From contig NZ_CP142208.1 of assembly GCF_036865545.1 (NCBI RefSeq), positions 1,984,001-2,048,000 of the forward strand: a stretch of DNA of 64,000 nt, in the 5' to 3' direction. Positions within the stretch are counted from its first letter, which is position 1; each line of letters begins with the position of its first letter. Origin of the DNA: Erwinia sp. E_sp_B01_1. GTDB taxonomy: Bacteria > Pseudomonadota > Gammaproteobacteria > Enterobacterales > Enterobacteriaceae. Below are positions 9,623 to 19,573 of the stretch, piece by piece. Both the position numbers and the translations under genes were made by a program. The notes beneath the pieces are model-generated. The model did no database searches, was not told the origin of the DNA, and saw nothing but the letters and a program-made list of their open reading frames with translations.

Positions 9623-11887
9623 TTAAGCAGGAACGCTCAGCGCTTTCTGACTGCGTGACCAGATACGGTGCGCGGCCATAGCCGAGAGGAACTCACTCAT
9701 AAACACGCCTTCTGCCTTGTTGTCTTCGATCAGACCCTCTTCCTGCTCACTGTCGCCCAGACCGAACTGAGATTTAAAGCGACGGGCATCGCCACTGAGT
9801 CCAATGACTTTAAGATGCTTGTAGGCTTCCAGCAGGAAGTAACGCGCATCGCCGCTCAGCAGCAGGGCGTCGATATTGCCATCCGGCACGATAACGGCAT
9901 CAAAGGTCAGTGAAGGCAGACCGCTGAAGGTGGCGTCAACCGGCAGGTCAGAACCATCATCAGCGCGGATCTGGCCCATGTGCGGTGCCAGCAGTTTGGC
10001 ATGAACCCCTTGGGCTTTCAGCGCCTGAAGAATGGCCAGGGTATCGGCCGCATTCACCCCATCGCTGGTCAGTAACGCAACCTGACGGCCTTTAATGGAT
10101 CCACTCGGCACGGCATACAGGCTCAGACTGGCATCCTTTTTCAGGCCGTTGACATCTTTCGGTGGGGCAGTATGCATTTTCTCATCCGAAAGGCCGATCC
10201 CCAGGTTGGTTGCCACGCCATGAGCCAGTGAAACATCAATATGAACCAGATGATCCACTACGCGCTCACGGATATATTCACGCGCTACTTTGCTCAGCTC
10301 AAACGAGAAGGCATCAATAATGTGCTGCTGTTCCACCGGCGTCTGGCTGTTCCAGAACAGACGCGGCTGCGAATAGTATTCGCCGAATGACGGGCTGCGC
10401 TCGCGAACTTTGTGGCCCTCAATGCGTTCCTGATGGCTCTCAAAACCGCCACGGTGTGGGGAAGGTGGGGTTTCACGCGGCCAGTTGTCATTGATGGAGT
10501 TCGGCTCATAATTCGCCGGATTGGTATCAATCTCCGTGCGGTGCATACCCTGACGCTGGAAATTATGGTACGGGCAAACCGGGCGGTTGATCGGGATCTC
10601 ATGGAAGTTAGGGCCGCCAAGACGACTGATTTGCGTATCTGTATAGGAGAAGAGACGCCCCTGAAGCAGCGGGTCGTTGGAGAAATCCATTCCGGGAACA
10701 ATATGGCCCGGGTGGAAGGCGACCTGTTCAGTCTCAGCAAAGAAATTGTCCGGGTTGCGGTTCAGCACCATTTTCCCGATCAGCTCAACCGGCACCAGTT
10801 CTTCCGGGATCAGCTTGGTGGCATCCAGGATATCGAAGTCAAATTTGAATTCATCTTCTTCCGGGATGAGCTGCACACCTAACTCGTATTCAGGATAGTC
10901 GCCAGCTTCAATGGCTTCCCACAGATCGCGACGGTGGAAGTCCGGATCGCGTCCGGTGAGTTTCTGCGACTCATCCCACAGCAGTGAAGCTTTGCCAGCT
11001 ACCGGCTTCCAGTGGAAGCGGACGAAAGTCGATTTGCCTGCGGCATTGATAAACCGGAAGGTATGGATGCCGAAGCCTTCCATCGTGCGGTAGCTGCGGG
11101 GAATGCCGCGATCCGACATCGCCCAGATGACGTTATGCAGCGTTTCTGGCTGTAGCGAAACATAGTCCCAGAAGGTGTCGTGTGCGCTCTGGCCCTGAGG
11201 GATCTCATTATGGGGCTCAGGTTTTACGGCATGGACAAAGTCCGGGAATTTATGCGCATCCTGAATAAAGAATACCGGGGTGTTGTTGCCTACCAGGTCA
11301 AATACCCCCTCCTCGGTGTAAAACTTGGTAGCCCAGCCGCGTATGTCGCGCACGGTGTCTGCCGATCCGGCACCACCCTGAACGGTAGAGAAGCGAACAA
11401 AAACCGGCGTCTGCTGGACAGGATCCCGCAGGAAGTCAGCTTTGGTCACGTCACTCATATCGCGATAAGCCTGGAAATAGCCATGAGCGGCTGAGCCACG
11501 GGCATGAACGATACGTTCCGGGATGCGCTCGTGGTCAAAGTGGGTGATTTTTTCCCGCAGGATAAAGTCTTCAAGCAGCGTAGGGCCGCGGGTACCAGCA
11601 CGCAACGAGTTCTGGTCATCGGCAATGCGGGTACCCTGATTGGTGGTAAGAGGGTAATTTTCCCCGCCTTTGCGGTAGGGTTCCAGTGCATCAAGTTTGG
11701 CGTTATGCGTGTCGGGCGCTTTCAGGCTGCCTGGTGCGGTGGGCTGTTTACCTGGTGGGGTCGGTTCCGCTGAAGGTTTATGCGAGCCATCTTCCGGGGC
11801 CAGCGAATCCAGCCCTGGTTTGGCTGATTCGGGGCCGGTTGTTGGGGCACTGTGGCTCAGGTCCTTGTTATCGGTTTCTTTCGACAT
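9623..11887 (-). CDS. katE: Catalase HPII
   Basis: KatE is a large-subunit monofunctional haem catalase of the cytoplasm that degrades hydrogen peroxide. The 754 residues match E. coli HPII. The catalytic His is at position 128 ([12 protein letters not shown]) and Asn at 201 (VGNNTPVFF), the same numbers as in E. coli; the proximal haem Tyr lies in [14 protein letters not shown]. Residues from about 600 form the flavodoxin/DJ-1-like C-terminal domain typical of large catalases. The N-terminal 75 residues are low-complexity (Pro, Lys, Gly), as in the family. In E. coli it is RpoS-dependent; I saw no decisive promoter here. Confidence 0.97.
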   Translation of the reverse strand: MSKETDNKDLSHSAPTTGPESAKPGLDSLAPEDGSHKPSAEPTPPGKQPTAPGSLKAPDTHNAKLDALEPYRKGGENYPLTTNQGTRIADDQNSLRAGTRGPTLLEDFILREKITHFDHERIPERIVHARGSAAHGYFQAYRDMSDVTKADFLRDPVQQTPVFVRFSTVQGGAGSADTVRDIRGWATKFYTEEGVFDLVGNNTPVFFIQDAHKFPDFVHAVKPEPHNEIPQGQSAHDTFWDYVSLQPETLHNVIWAMSDRGIPRSYRTMEGFGIHTFRFINAAGKSTFVRFHWKPVAGKASLLWDESQKLTGRDPDFHRRDLWEAIEAGDYPEYELGVQLIPEEDEFKFDFDILDATKLIPEELVPVELIGKMVLNRNPDNFFAETEQVAFHPGHIVPGMDFSNDPLLQGRLFSYTDTQISRLGGPNFHEIPINRPVCPYHNFQRQGMHRTEIDTNPANYEPNSINDNWPRETPPSPHRGGFESHQERIEGHKVRERSPSFGEYYSQPRLFWNSQTPVEQQHIIDAFSFELSKVAREYIRERVVDHLVHIDVSLAHGVATNLGIGLSDEKMHTAPPKDVNGLKKDASLSLYAVPSGSIKGRQVALLTSDGVNAADTLAILQALKAQGVHAKLLAPHMGQIRADDGSDLPVDATFSGLPSLTFDAVIVPDGNIDALLLSGDARYFLLEAYKHLKVIGLSGDARRFKSQFGLGDSEQEEGLIEDNKAEGVFMSEFLSAMAAHRIWSRSQKALSVPA

Positions 11888-12017
11888 GCTAACTTGCTCC
11901 TGTTGTTATCTTTAAGACTCCAGTAACTATAGAACAGTGAAGCGGGTACGCCTGGAAACTAAGGGGATAATCGCGGGGAAAGTGAGCGAACGGTGACCTG
12001 AAGGAAATTAGGGCGGG

Positions 12018-12056
12018 AAGGGAAGAGAAAGAGGGGCTGGCAAAGTTGCCAGCCCC
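12018..12056 (-). terminator. Terminator of tcyP
   Basis: On the minus strand GGGGCTGGCAA and TTGCCAGCCCC pair in a strong hairpin followed by a TC-rich tail. It begins eight bases after the tcyP stop. Confidence 0.75.
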
Positions 12057-12063
12057 ATCAGAT

Positions 12064-13461
12064 TTAACGGTGAGCCAGCTCGGCGTCGTTATCGGCATCT
12101 GAATTCAGCAACGACTTATCGGTCTGCTTCAGCCACTGGCTGGTCAGGGTGCCGGCCGTCATTGAGCCGTTAACGTTCAGCGCCGTGCGACCCATATCGA
12201 TCAGCGGTTCGATCGAGATCAGCAGCGCCACCAGCGTGACCGGCAGGCCCATAGTAGGCAGGACAATCAGCGCAGCGAAAGTTGCACCGCCACCTACGCC
12301 AGCCACGCCAGCAGAGCTGAGGGTGACGATACCGACCAGAGTGGCTATCCACATAGGGTCAAAAGGATTGATACCCACCGTTGGCGCAACCATCACTGCC
12401 AGCATGGTTGGATAGAGTCCGGCACAACCGTTCTGGCCGATAGTGGCACCAAATGAAGCTGAGAAGCTGGCAATCGACTCCGGCACACCCAGACGACGGG
12501 TTTGTGCTTCCACGCTTAACGGAATGGTGGCGGCGCTGGAGCGGCTGGTAAAGGCAAAGGTGATCACCGGCCAGACTTTGCGGAAGAAGCGTTTCGGGTT
12601 AACGCCATTCACTGAGAGCAGCAGGGCGTGAACAGCAAACATAATGGCCAGCCCGAGGTAAGAGGCCACAACGAAACTGCCCAGCTTGATAATGTCATTA
12701 ACGTTGGAGCCGGCAACAACCTTGGTCATCAGGGCCAGGACGCCATAAGGGGTCAGCTTCATGATCAGGCGAACCAGCTTCATCACCCACGCCTGCAATA
12801 CATCAATCGCTGCCAGCACGCGCTCGCCTTTTGGCTTGTCATCACGCAGCAGATGAAGGGCAGCCACACCCAGGAAAGCAGCAAAGATAACAACGCTGAT
12901 AATTGAGGTTGGGTTGGCACCGGTCAGGTCGGCAAACGGATTTTTGGGCACAAAAGAGAGCAGCAGCTGAGGGGTGGAAAGATCCGCCACTTTGCCGGCA
13001 TAGTTATTTTGCAGCGCAGCCAGACGTGCTGTCTCCTGGACACCCTGAACCAGCCCTGTGGCATTCAGGTCGAACAGCCAGGTCACGAAGATACCTACCA
13101 GCGCGGAGATAGCGGTGGTAAACAGCAGGACGCCAATAGTCAGCACGCTGATTTTGCCCAGAGAAGAGGCATTATGCAGGCGTGCCACGGCACTGAGGAT
13201 CGATGCGAAGACCAGCGGCATCACAATCATCTGCAGCAGTTGCACATAACCGTTGCCCACAATGTTAATCCAGCTGATGGACTCTTTCAGTACCGGACTG
13301 TCAGCACCATATATAGTGTGTAGCGCCAGGCCAAACAACACGCCGATGACCAGCCCCAGCAGGACTTTTTTCGACAGGCTCCAGTTGGCCGCGCCGCTTT
13401 TACTCAGAATCGCTAACAGGGCAACAAAGGCCGCAAGGTTAGCTATTAATGGAAGGTTCAT
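12064..13461 (-). CDS. tcyP: L-cystine/sulfocysteine:cation symporter
   Basis: TcyP (E. coli YdjN) imports L-cystine as a secondary transporter of the DAACS (glutamate transporter-like) family. The 465 residues are nearly collinear with the E. coli protein: [40 protein letters not shown] and [15 protein letters not shown] (HP1-like loop) are all present. ATG 13461 is chosen over the upstream in-frame codon because the E. coli start aligns there and GGAGAACTGGGG precedes it. The gene stands alone with its own terminator. E. coli cedA and ydjO, normally between katE and this gene, are absent. Confidence 0.95.
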   Translation of the reverse strand: MNLPLIANLAAFVALLAILSKSGAANWSLSKKVLLGLVIGVLFGLALHTIYGADSPVLKESISWINIVGNGYVQLLQMIVMPLVFASILSAVARLHNASSLGKISVLTIGVLLFTTAISALVGIFVTWLFDLNATGLVQGVQETARLAALQNNYAGKVADLSTPQLLLSFVPKNPFADLTGANPTSIISVVIFAAFLGVAALHLLRDDKPKGERVLAAIDVLQAWVMKLVRLIMKLTPYGVLALMTKVVAGSNVNDIIKLGSFVVASYLGLAIMFAVHALLLSVNGVNPKRFFRKVWPVITFAFTSRSSAATIPLSVEAQTRRLGVPESIASFSASFGATIGQNGCAGLYPTMLAVMVAPTVGINPFDPMWIATLVGIVTLSSAGVAGVGGGATFAALIVLPTMGLPVTLVALLISIEPLIDMGRTALNVNGSMTAGTLTSQWLKQTDKSLLNSDADNDAELAHR

Positions 13462-13624
13462 CCCCAGTTCTCCAGTCAATTCGACGTCATTCCTGCGTCA
13501 ATTAGCAACAGATATTTTTTATTGCGCAGTAAGTGCGCCCAGTGCGCGAATGGTAACAGTTGATCGTGGGGCATCCATATATCCAAAAGGCATGGGTTAT
13601 AACTTTTTGGTTGTTTTTGCTTTT

Positions 13625-14215
13625 TTATTGCGCGGTTTGCGTATTAATAAAGCGGACCAGGCTGTTTTGTACCGAACTGACCATCTGGGCAGGCCATCCG
13701 GTCGCACCAAAGGGGGGCATGCCGGGCGGAAACCACATTGAAAATCCGACCAGGGCAAGACATAAAGCGCGTTCCAGCTGATTGCCTTTCTGACTTCTGA
13801 TCAAGGGCAGGCGAAAGCGCCAGCGGCAGGGCCAGAGCAGCGGAACGCCCGCTGGGGTAAGCATGTCGGCAGCGATATGACTGAGATAACCCAGCACCAG
13901 ACCCTGAAAAACATCTGCCGGGATTACCCACTCTTTGGGCAATTTAAGATGAAACAACGCCACGCCGCCAATCACGGCAAGCAGGCTGTGGGTAAATCCG
14001 CGATGGCCAAATATCCGGGCTATCGGTTGAGAAAGCCAGCGGAAGCGCTGCCCAAGGGTAGATTTGGGGTGATCGATATCCGGCAACAGACAGGTCAGCA
14101 GCGTGGCGGGGACAATATGCCACCAGTCGCCGTTTGCCAGTTCTGGCGTCAGTTCAGCCCGTTTGGCAAATATGGCACTGGCTATAGCAAAAATGAGATG
14201 GCCTTCGGCCGTCAT
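13625..14215 (-). CDS. ydjM: Inner-membrane metal-dependent hydrolase-like protein YdjM
   Basis: This is a 196-residue YdjM-family (DUF457) integral membrane protein. Features are MTAEGHL at the start, the HxxxxxxLLPDIDHPKS block near residue 30, FGHRGFTHSLLA near residue 70 and LGYLSHIAADMLTPAGVPLLWP near residue 110. These His/Asp motifs suggest metal-dependent hydrolase chemistry, but no substrate is established. ATG 14215 is chosen by alignment with E. coli YdjM. In E. coli the gene belongs to the LexA regulon, and a LexA-like sequence lies upstream here at 14252. Confidence 0.93.
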   Translation of the reverse strand: MTAEGHLIFAIASAIFAKRAELTPELANGDWWHIVPATLLTCLLPDIDHPKSTLGQRFRWLSQPIARIFGHRGFTHSLLAVIGGVALFHLKLPKEWVIPADVFQGLVLGYLSHIAADMLTPAGVPLLWPCRWRFRLPLIRSQKGNQLERALCLALVGFSMWFPPGMPPFGATGWPAQMVSSVQNSLVRFINTQTAQ

Positions 14216-14251
14216 GGGAACACCTGGCTGCAGAACTGTCGATGCATCCAG

Positions 14252-14271
14252 TATAGGTGATATATACAGTA
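14252..14271 (-). promoter_or_regulatory. LexA-box-like site upstream of ydjM
   Basis: Read on the minus strand, TACTGTATATAT is followed by CACCTATA, giving 15 of 20 matches to the LexA consensus palindrome. The left half-site is perfect and the right half is weak. Its place about 40 bp before the ydjM start agrees with SOS control of ydjM in E. coli. Confidence 0.5.
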
Positions 14272-14354
14272 GAATAAATATGTGACGCTGTAACGAAAGA
14301 TGAATAGTTTTCGGGAATATTTCAGTCAGATGACGGAGACTGATTATCCCTGGA

Positions 14355-14403
14355 CCTGCCTGCACACGCCGTCTCTCATTTGGATTTGTTGCGTGCAGGC
14401 AGG
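14355..14403. repeat. 11-bp inverted repeat between ydjM and hxpB
   Basis: CCTGCCTGCAC (14355-14365) is matched by its reverse complement at 14393-14403 with a 27-base loop. It lies just downstream of hxpB (minus strand). There is no adjacent T run, so termination is uncertain. Confidence 0.5.
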
Positions 14404-14430
14404 GAAGGTGTAAATCGGTTCAGCCTGAAG

Positions 14431-15102
14431 TCAGTTACCGTGTAAATCAGCTGATGTTAACTCAACAAGAGAAGTGAGTTTTACATTGGCCAGAGACCAG
14501 CGGGCATCTTCAGCATATTCTTTTGCCGGGATGACGATTGAGCGCATACGGGCGGCTTTGGTGGCCACCATCCCATTGACAGAATCTTCCAGCGTGACGC
14601 AATTCAGCGGGTCAACGCCCAGCCTGGCTGCCGCATCAAGATAAACCTGCGGATGGGGCTTGCTGTAAGGCAGTGATTCTGCAGAAGCGAGCACGTCGAA
14701 GTAGTCACGCAGGTTAAACAGCGCCAGCACGCGTTCAAGCATATGTAACGGTGAAGCCGAGGCCAGACCAATTTTCAATCCCTCTGCCTTACAGAGCTTT
14801 AATGCCTGTTCAACGCCCGGGAGCAGTGGACGCGTCTCTTCCACCAGCGTTAATGCCCTGGTGATGATGCGTTGAGTCACCTCCTCCTGAGAAGGGCCGC
14901 TCCAGGGCAGCGTCTCGTGCCACATACGAACCACCTGATCGATGCGCAGACCCAGGGTATCCGGTAATTCGTTGCGTCTTGTCAGGTCTGTATTCAGCGT
15001 GGAAAACACGTCCATCTCTGCCTGATCCCACAAAGGTTCAGAGTCGATCAGCAGACCATCCATATCAAAAATAGCGGCAAGAACTGGGCGGGAATAAGAC
15101 AT
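14431..15102 (-). CDS. hxpB: Hexitol/2-deoxyglucose-6-phosphate phosphatase
   Basis: HxpB (YniC) is a HAD-superfamily phosphatase that dephosphorylates hexitol phosphates and 2-deoxyglucose-6-phosphate. The 223 residues hold HAD motif I DMDGLLIDSEPLWD near residue 12, motif II in LASASPLHML, motif III Lys in LPYSKPHPQVYLDAA and motif IV LEDSVNGM. The cap domain between motifs I and II is of the beta-phosphoglucomutase type. ATG 15102 is chosen by family alignment; the frame is open upstream to 15156. It is divergent from yniB, as in E. coli. Confidence 0.95.
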   Translation of the reverse strand: MSYSRPVLAAIFDMDGLLIDSEPLWDQAEMDVFSTLNTDLTRRNELPDTLGLRIDQVVRMWHETLPWSGPSQEEVTQRIITRALTLVEETRPLLPGVEQALKLCKAEGLKIGLASASPLHMLERVLALFNLRDYFDVLASAESLPYSKPHPQVYLDAAARLGVDPLNCVTLEDSVNGMVATKAARMRSIVIPAKEYAEDARWSLANVKLTSLVELTSADLHGN

Positions 15103-15273
15103 ATTACGGCTCCATTTTAACGATTTCAGACACCATAACATGAAGTTTTGCACCACAACATCCGCCGGGCAGAGCGCTTAACATCTCTTAAAGCGCGACA
15201 GGATGACTTTTTTCAGGCACTTTTCGTTACCTGCAGGTAAACTTATCACCTCAAACCTTAGTCAGGAGAAAGC

Positions 15274-15813
15274 ATGACTTATCAACAAGCTGGCCGGGTC
15301 GCTGTCCTTAAGCGAGTCGCCGGCTGGATTATTTTCATTCCGGCGCTGATTTCAACGCTGATTTCATTGATGACTTTTCTTGAGAAGAGCCGTGAGAAAC
15401 GTGAGGGTATCAATGCAGTGATGCAGGATTTCTCCCATGTGATGATCGACATGATCCGCTTCAATACGGGTTTTTTGAATGCCTTCTGGAATAACTCCCC
15501 CCAGCCGGACTTTAACCAGGGAAGTAACATCACTTTCTGGATCGTCTATTTCCTGATTTTTGTTGGGCTGGCCTTGCAGGCCTCCGGGGCGAGAATGTGG
15601 CGACAGTCGTGCCATCTGCGCGAGGGAATTGAGGACCAGATGATCCTGGAGAACGCCAAAGGCCCGGAAGGACGCTCCCGTCAGCAACTCGAAGAGAAAA
15701 TAGTGGTGCCGAGACACACTATTTTTCTGCAATTTTTCCCGCTGTATATCCTGCCGGTTGTCATTGCGGTAGCGGGCTATTTTGTTCTGAAACTGCTCGG
15801 CTTTATCATTTGA
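15274..15813 (+). CDS. yniB: Inner-membrane protein YniB
   Basis: This is a 179-residue membrane protein of unknown function, conserved in enterobacteria. Three hydrophobic segments are visible: residues 14-36, about 85-103 and about 155-177. A charged loop lies between the second and third. AGGAGA precedes the ATG. It sits between divergent hxpB and convergent yniA, the same arrangement as in E. coli, which supports the assignment; no role can be read from sequence. Confidence 0.88.
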   Translation: MTYQQAGRVAVLKRVAGWIIFIPALISTLISLMTFLEKSREKREGINAVMQDFSHVMIDMIRFNTGFLNAFWNNSPQPDFNQGSNITFWIVYFLIFVGLALQASGARMWRQSCHLREGIEDQMILENAKGPEGRSRQQLEEKIVVPRHTIFLQFFPLYILPVVIAVAGYFVLKLLGFII

Positions 15814-15834
15814 CGGGCCGGCCTGGTGAACGCA

Positions 15835-16728
15835 TCAGGCCGGTCGGGCATGCTTTTTACCCAGTTCATCCGCATCCAGCAGCGCACCCACAGCCTGCTG
15901 GGCCTCGCCAAACCAGTGCCCACCAAACACGTTTGCCCGGTTAAGCAAATAATAGAGCTGATATACCGGCTGACGCTGTTGATAATCCTGCGGAAGCGGC
16001 CAGACCGACTCATAGCCTTCGAATATCTGCTCAGGTAAATCCGCATACCAGGAGAGCATGGCCAGATCGCACTCCCGGTCTCCCCAATAGCAGGCAGGAT
16101 CGAAAACCCAGGGTCCGGTACTGCTGCCACTACAGTTTGCGGGCCAGAGATCGCCATGCAGCAGGGAAGGTTGAGGATGATGGCTTGCAAGCGCAGTCTG
16201 AGCACAATGAATAATTAATTCGATGTCGCCGTACTGAATGCCTTTTTCAGCAGCCAGCTGCAGTTGCCAGCCAATACGCTGCTCAGCAAAAAAGATCGAC
16301 CAGCGTTTAAGCCAGCTGTTCGGCTGGGGAGAGGTTGTCAGATTATTATCGTAATCGAGGCCAAACTGCGCCTGTTCGCTCCACTGATGCAAATGGGCGA
16401 GCTGCTGACCAAGCTGCCGTGCGCTTTGCTGATCGAGCGGTTGTGGGGGGATATATTCAAGTAACAGGAAACTGACTTCCCGATCGCTTCCCACGCCGTA
16501 AACAGTGGGGACGCGAATCGTTTTTGTGCGTTCAAGTAACTGAAGCTGATCGGCCTCCCAGGCAAAAAGATTCAGCATGTCGCGGCTGTTACATTTTACG
16601 AACACCTCGTGCTTACCATAGCGGATATGCCATGCCGGGTGCACATCGCCACCCGGTAATTCGGTACGCTGGCCGATCTCAGCATCACCTAACTGCTCAC
16701 TCAACAGACGACTAATGGCTGACCACAT
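15835..16728 (-). CDS. yniA: Fructosamine/ketosamine 3-kinase family protein YniA
   Basis: YniA is a member of the fructosamine-3-kinase family, kinase-fold enzymes that phosphorylate protein or small-molecule ketosamines so that the sugar is released. The 297 residues show the N-lobe PGGDVHPAWHIRYGKHEVFVKCN (Lys in VKC), the catalytic loop LLHGDLWPANC and the metal-binding VFDPACYWGDRECDLAM. ATG 16728 is chosen because MWSAISRLLSEQLG aligns with the E. coli start. Only 21 bp separate its stop from that of yniB. The E. coli substrate remains poorly defined. Confidence 0.93.
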   Translation of the reverse strand: MWSAISRLLSEQLGDAEIGQRTELPGGDVHPAWHIRYGKHEVFVKCNSRDMLNLFAWEADQLQLLERTKTIRVPTVYGVGSDREVSFLLLEYIPPQPLDQQSARQLGQQLAHLHQWSEQAQFGLDYDNNLTTSPQPNSWLKRWSIFFAEQRIGWQLQLAAEKGIQYGDIELIIHCAQTALASHHPQPSLLHGDLWPANCSGSSTGPWVFDPACYWGDRECDLAMLSWYADLPEQIFEGYESVWPLPQDYQQRQPVYQLYYLLNRANVFGGHWFGEAQQAVGALLDADELGKKHARPA

Positions 16729-16836
16729 AGCGGTTTCCTCTTTTCGCTGTGTCTTGCAGGACAAACTGATGATAACGCTTAAAGAATAATCAATGCCAGC
16801 ACCTCCGCATGGCATGGCGCACTTTTTTTCACCAAA

Positions 16837-17130
16837 TTAGCTTTTGCTGTCGTTAAGGAACTCTTCCCAGCTCTGCACCTCAACCTCTGGCTTGTCTCCC
16901 AGCGCCATCTCGCCCAGACCCTGGGCCTGTTCGCGGATTTTCTCTTTATCCAGTGCGCTGGTAATCCCAAAACTGTTAGTGCCCAGTTCGTGGGGATGAC
17001 CCTCTTTATCGGTAAGAGAGGTGCTGAAACCGCCATTGGTCAGCGCACTGTTTAGTTCCAGAATATCTGTTAACCCTTCCTCCTGAAAACGGAAGGTCAC
17101 AACATATTGGGTAATATCAGAAGTACTCAT
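16837..17130 (-). CDS. ydiZ: YdiZ, GhoS-family small protein
   Basis: This is a 97-residue cytoplasmic protein related to E. coli YdiZ, which belongs to the same family as the antitoxin GhoS, an RNase of the type V toxin-antitoxin GhoT/GhoS. Visible conserved parts are YVVTFRFQEEG near the start, HELGTNSFGITSAL in the middle and VQSWEEFLND at the end. No GhoT-like membrane toxin gene is next to it, and RNase activity is not established for YdiZ. It is divergent from the iron-type binding protein gene. In E. coli pfkB would follow. Confidence 0.85.
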   Translation of the reverse strand: MSTSDITQYVVTFRFQEEGLTDILELNSALTNGGFSTSLTDKEGHPHELGTNSFGITSALDKEKIREQAQGLGEMALGDKPEVEVQSWEEFLNDSKS

Positions 17131-17221
17131 TTTTCACCTCATGATTATACAGTGACTTAACAGCATAGTTCACAGGGGGAAAAGGGAGAGGCAATGGGCA
17201 GGATGCATTATTGCAAATGCA

Positions 17222-17240
17222 ATTAATTATCATTACTATC
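17222..17240 (+). promoter_or_regulatory. Fur-box-like site
   Basis: ATTAATTATCATTACTATC matches the 19-bp Fur consensus at 14 positions. It lies 36 bp before the GTG start of the periplasmic binding protein, a normal place for repression by Fe-Fur. Confidence 0.65.
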
Positions 17241-17275
17241 AATGCTCTTTTTATCACAGCCTGCCGGAGTATGAC

Positions 17276-18406
17276 GTGCCTTTTATCCCTAAACTTGCCG
17301 CCCTTGCCACCTTAATGGCGCTTTCTTACCCGGCTTTTGCCACCACTTATCCTGTGACGCTGACCGACAGTGATGGCAAGCAAGTGACGCTTAAACAGGA
17401 ACCTCAACGGGTTGTTTTACAGGATGGCCGCGATATTCTGACGCTGGCGTTGCTGGATCGTGACGATCCTTTCCACCGTCTGGTGGCCTGGAACAACCTG
17501 CTGAAAAAAAGCGATGCGCCTACCTGGGAACTGATGGCCAATAAATGGCCTGAGGCTAAAAAAATCATTGATATGGGCTTCAGCGATAAAGGTGAAGTGA
17601 ACCTTGAGAGTGTGGTGGCCGAGCATCCCGATTTGATGATCGCTCAGTTGCGCTCAAAACCCTCTCTTGCTCAGGGCGGGGTGCTGGATAAAATGAAGCA
17701 GCTGGGGATCCCGGTGCTCTTTATCGATACTTTTGAAAAGCCGGTCGAAGATACCCCCAAAAGCATCACGTCACTGGGCGTGGCGCTTAACCGCGAAGCA
17801 GAAGCCAAAGACTATACCGACTTTTATCAGCAGCATTATCAGGCAATACTGGAAAAAACGCGCGCTGTGAAACCGCAGCCTCAGGTATTTATCGAGGCCA
17901 AAGCCGGGCTGGGCGGTCTTGAATCCTGCTGCTTTACTCATGCGCATGTTGGCTGGGGGGCTATGGTTGAAGCAGTGGGCGCCAGAAACATTGGGTCTGG
18001 CCTGTTACCCGGTGCTACCGGCGATATCTCGCTGGAAAAAGTTATCGCCATGAAGCCTGATGTCTATATCGTCTCCGGCTCGCAGTGGGCGAGCAAAAAC
18101 AATGCTGCCGTGCCTTTTGGCTACAACGTGACCCAGAACCAGGTGGATCAGGCCTTCAACAAAATGAAGCAGCGACCCGGCTTTGCGCAGGTTTCGGCCA
18201 TCAGCAACAATCGCTTCTATGGTCTGTACCATAACTTCTATAACCACCCTTACAACATTGTCGGGCTGGAATATCTGGCGAAGTTTATCTATCCACAACA
18301 GTTTACTGAACTTGACCCGGCGAACACCTGGAAAGAAATTGTCACTCGTTTTACCAAAGTACCTATGGGAGAAGGGGTGTTGGGTGCTCAGGCTCCGGCG
18401 AAATAA
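17276..18406 (+). CDS. Periplasmic iron/siderophore-type substrate-binding protein
   Basis: This is a 376-residue ABC-transporter binding protein of the helical-backbone FecB/FepB/TroA-like class. It has a signal peptide (residues 1-22, ending YPAFA). TYPVTLTDSDGKQVTLKQEPQRVV opens the mature protein, and VGWGAMVEAVGARNIGSGLLPG plus ISLEKVIAMKPDVYIVSG are typical of the PeriBP_2 domain. The start is GTG with GGAG six bases before it. The Fur-like box upstream points to an iron-related ligand. No permease or ATPase gene is adjacent, so it must share a transporter encoded elsewhere, and a hairpin terminator ends the unit. It occupies the place of E. coli pfkB. Confidence 0.85.
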   Translation: MPFIPKLAALATLMALSYPAFATTYPVTLTDSDGKQVTLKQEPQRVVLQDGRDILTLALLDRDDPFHRLVAWNNLLKKSDAPTWELMANKWPEAKKIIDMGFSDKGEVNLESVVAEHPDLMIAQLRSKPSLAQGGVLDKMKQLGIPVLFIDTFEKPVEDTPKSITSLGVALNREAEAKDYTDFYQQHYQAILEKTRAVKPQPQVFIEAKAGLGGLESCCFTHAHVGWGAMVEAVGARNIGSGLLPGATGDISLEKVIAMKPDVYIVSGSQWASKNNAAVPFGYNVTQNQVDQAFNKMKQRPGFAQVSAISNNRFYGLYHNFYNHPYNIVGLEYLAKFIYPQQFTELDPANTWKEIVTRFTKVPMGEGVLGAQAPAK

Positions 18407-18442
18407 ATTTTTCTGCTGGTCGGGTGCAGTCCGCTATAAATC

Positions 18443-18471
18443 AGGGTGACCTTCAGGGTCACCTTTTTTTT
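18443..18471 (+). terminator. Terminator of the binding-protein gene
   Basis: GGTGACC (18445-18451) pairs with GGTCACC (18457-18463), followed by eight T. Confidence 0.9.
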
Positions 18472-18782
18472 GTTGAGTTATCTCTGGATGAAAAACACGC
18501 CTACAGGCGGGGTAACATCAGGACGTTTATAGACATAAACTGAAATGTTTATGGCCTGTTTCAGAGAACATTCTTATTTACACTCTACTGCAATCTCTTC
18601 AGATAACCCTTATGATACGCGACGTTAATGAGAATGCTCTCATTCGGGGTCTGGCCTGGCGGGCATTTTGCCTAAAAGGGGTAATTTCATAAAATGTTAC
18701 GATTCTTACCCTAATAGGCATTGATTGCCCGGTAAAACCCTTCAGACTCACCCTTTTTAAACTGTCGTATGGGTCACACTTA
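18472..18782 (+). promoter_or_regulatory. ydiY upstream region with an AATGAGA inverted repeat
   Basis: No gene is seen in this 311-bp stretch. At 18627-18644 AATGAGA and TCTCATT flank ATGC, an inverted repeat resembling the alternative Fur-box form with one missing central base. The rest is AT-rich and must hold the ydiY promoter. No clear ribosome binding site precedes the ydiY ATG. Confidence 0.4.
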
Positions 18783-19538
18783 ATGAAAGTGCTTAACAAG
18801 CTCTCTGTAGTTCTTTTGCTTTCCGGTGGCGCGCTGTGTCAGCAAGCTCTGGCTGATAACAACGTCTTTACGGTCATGGATGACCCTTCCACAGCGAAGA
18901 AAGATTTTGAAGGGAATGCCGCCGCGGGTTACCTGGCTCAGACCGGTAACACCACCAGCTCCTCACTGACAGCTAATACCAACATGACCTGGTATCAGCC
19001 TAAAACGGCCTACAGCCTGTGGGGCAACGCCAGCAACACCTCTTCTAATGACGAACGCTCATCAGAAACCTATCAGGTCGGTGGCCGTACGCGTTACAAC
19101 CTCACCAACTTTGATTACCTGTTTGGACAGGCGAGCTGGTTGAGTGACCGTTTCAACGGTTATGACGGTCGTTCCTTCCTGGCCGCAGGTTATGGTCGTC
19201 AGCTGCTGAACGGTCCGGTGCATTCACTGCGTGTGGAAGCCGGTCCTGGTGTGCGTTATGACGATTATCACGACGGTGGCCATGATACCACTGCGCTGGC
19301 CTATGGCGCGCTGAGCTATCAGTGGCAGCTGACCGATACCACCAAATTCATACAGGGTGTATCCGTTCTGGGTAGCGATGATACGACAGTGAACTCCGAA
19401 ACCGGTTTACAGGTCGCCATTAACGATCACTTCTCTCTGAAGCTGGCCTATAACGTGACCTGGAACCAGAATCCGCCAGAATCTGCGCCAGATAAAACTG
19501 ATACTAAAACAACTATTATGCTTTCTTACGCAATGTAA
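18783..19538 (+). CDS. ydiY: YdiY, DUF481 outer-membrane-type protein
   Basis: This is a 251-residue secreted protein of the YdiY/DUF481 family. It has a signal peptide (cleavage near ALA-DN, residue 25) and a mature part with alternating hydrophobic strands ending in SYAM, consistent with an outer-membrane beta-barrel. GNAAAGYLAQTGNTTSSS is the usual family start. In E. coli the gene reportedly responds to acid; its function is unknown. In E. coli ydiY is close to thrS, but here a 6-kb export island lies between them. A terminator directly follows. Confidence 0.9.
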   Translation: MKVLNKLSVVLLLSGGALCQQALADNNVFTVMDDPSTAKKDFEGNAAAGYLAQTGNTTSSSLTANTNMTWYQPKTAYSLWGNASNTSSNDERSSETYQVGGRTRYNLTNFDYLFGQASWLSDRFNGYDGRSFLAAGYGRQLLNGPVHSLRVEAGPGVRYDDYHDGGHDTTALAYGALSYQWQLTDTTKFIQGVSVLGSDDTTVNSETGLQVAINDHFSLKLAYNVTWNQNPPESAPDKTDTKTTIMLSYAM

Positions 19539-19545
19539 TGTTTTC

Positions 19546-19573
19546 AGGGTCAGAATATTCTGACCCTAATTTT
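19546..19573 (+). terminator. Terminator of ydiY
   Basis: AGGGTCAGA and TCTGACCCT form a perfect 9-bp stem around ATAT, followed by AATTTTA. It isolates ydiY from the island that follows. Confidence 0.8.
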
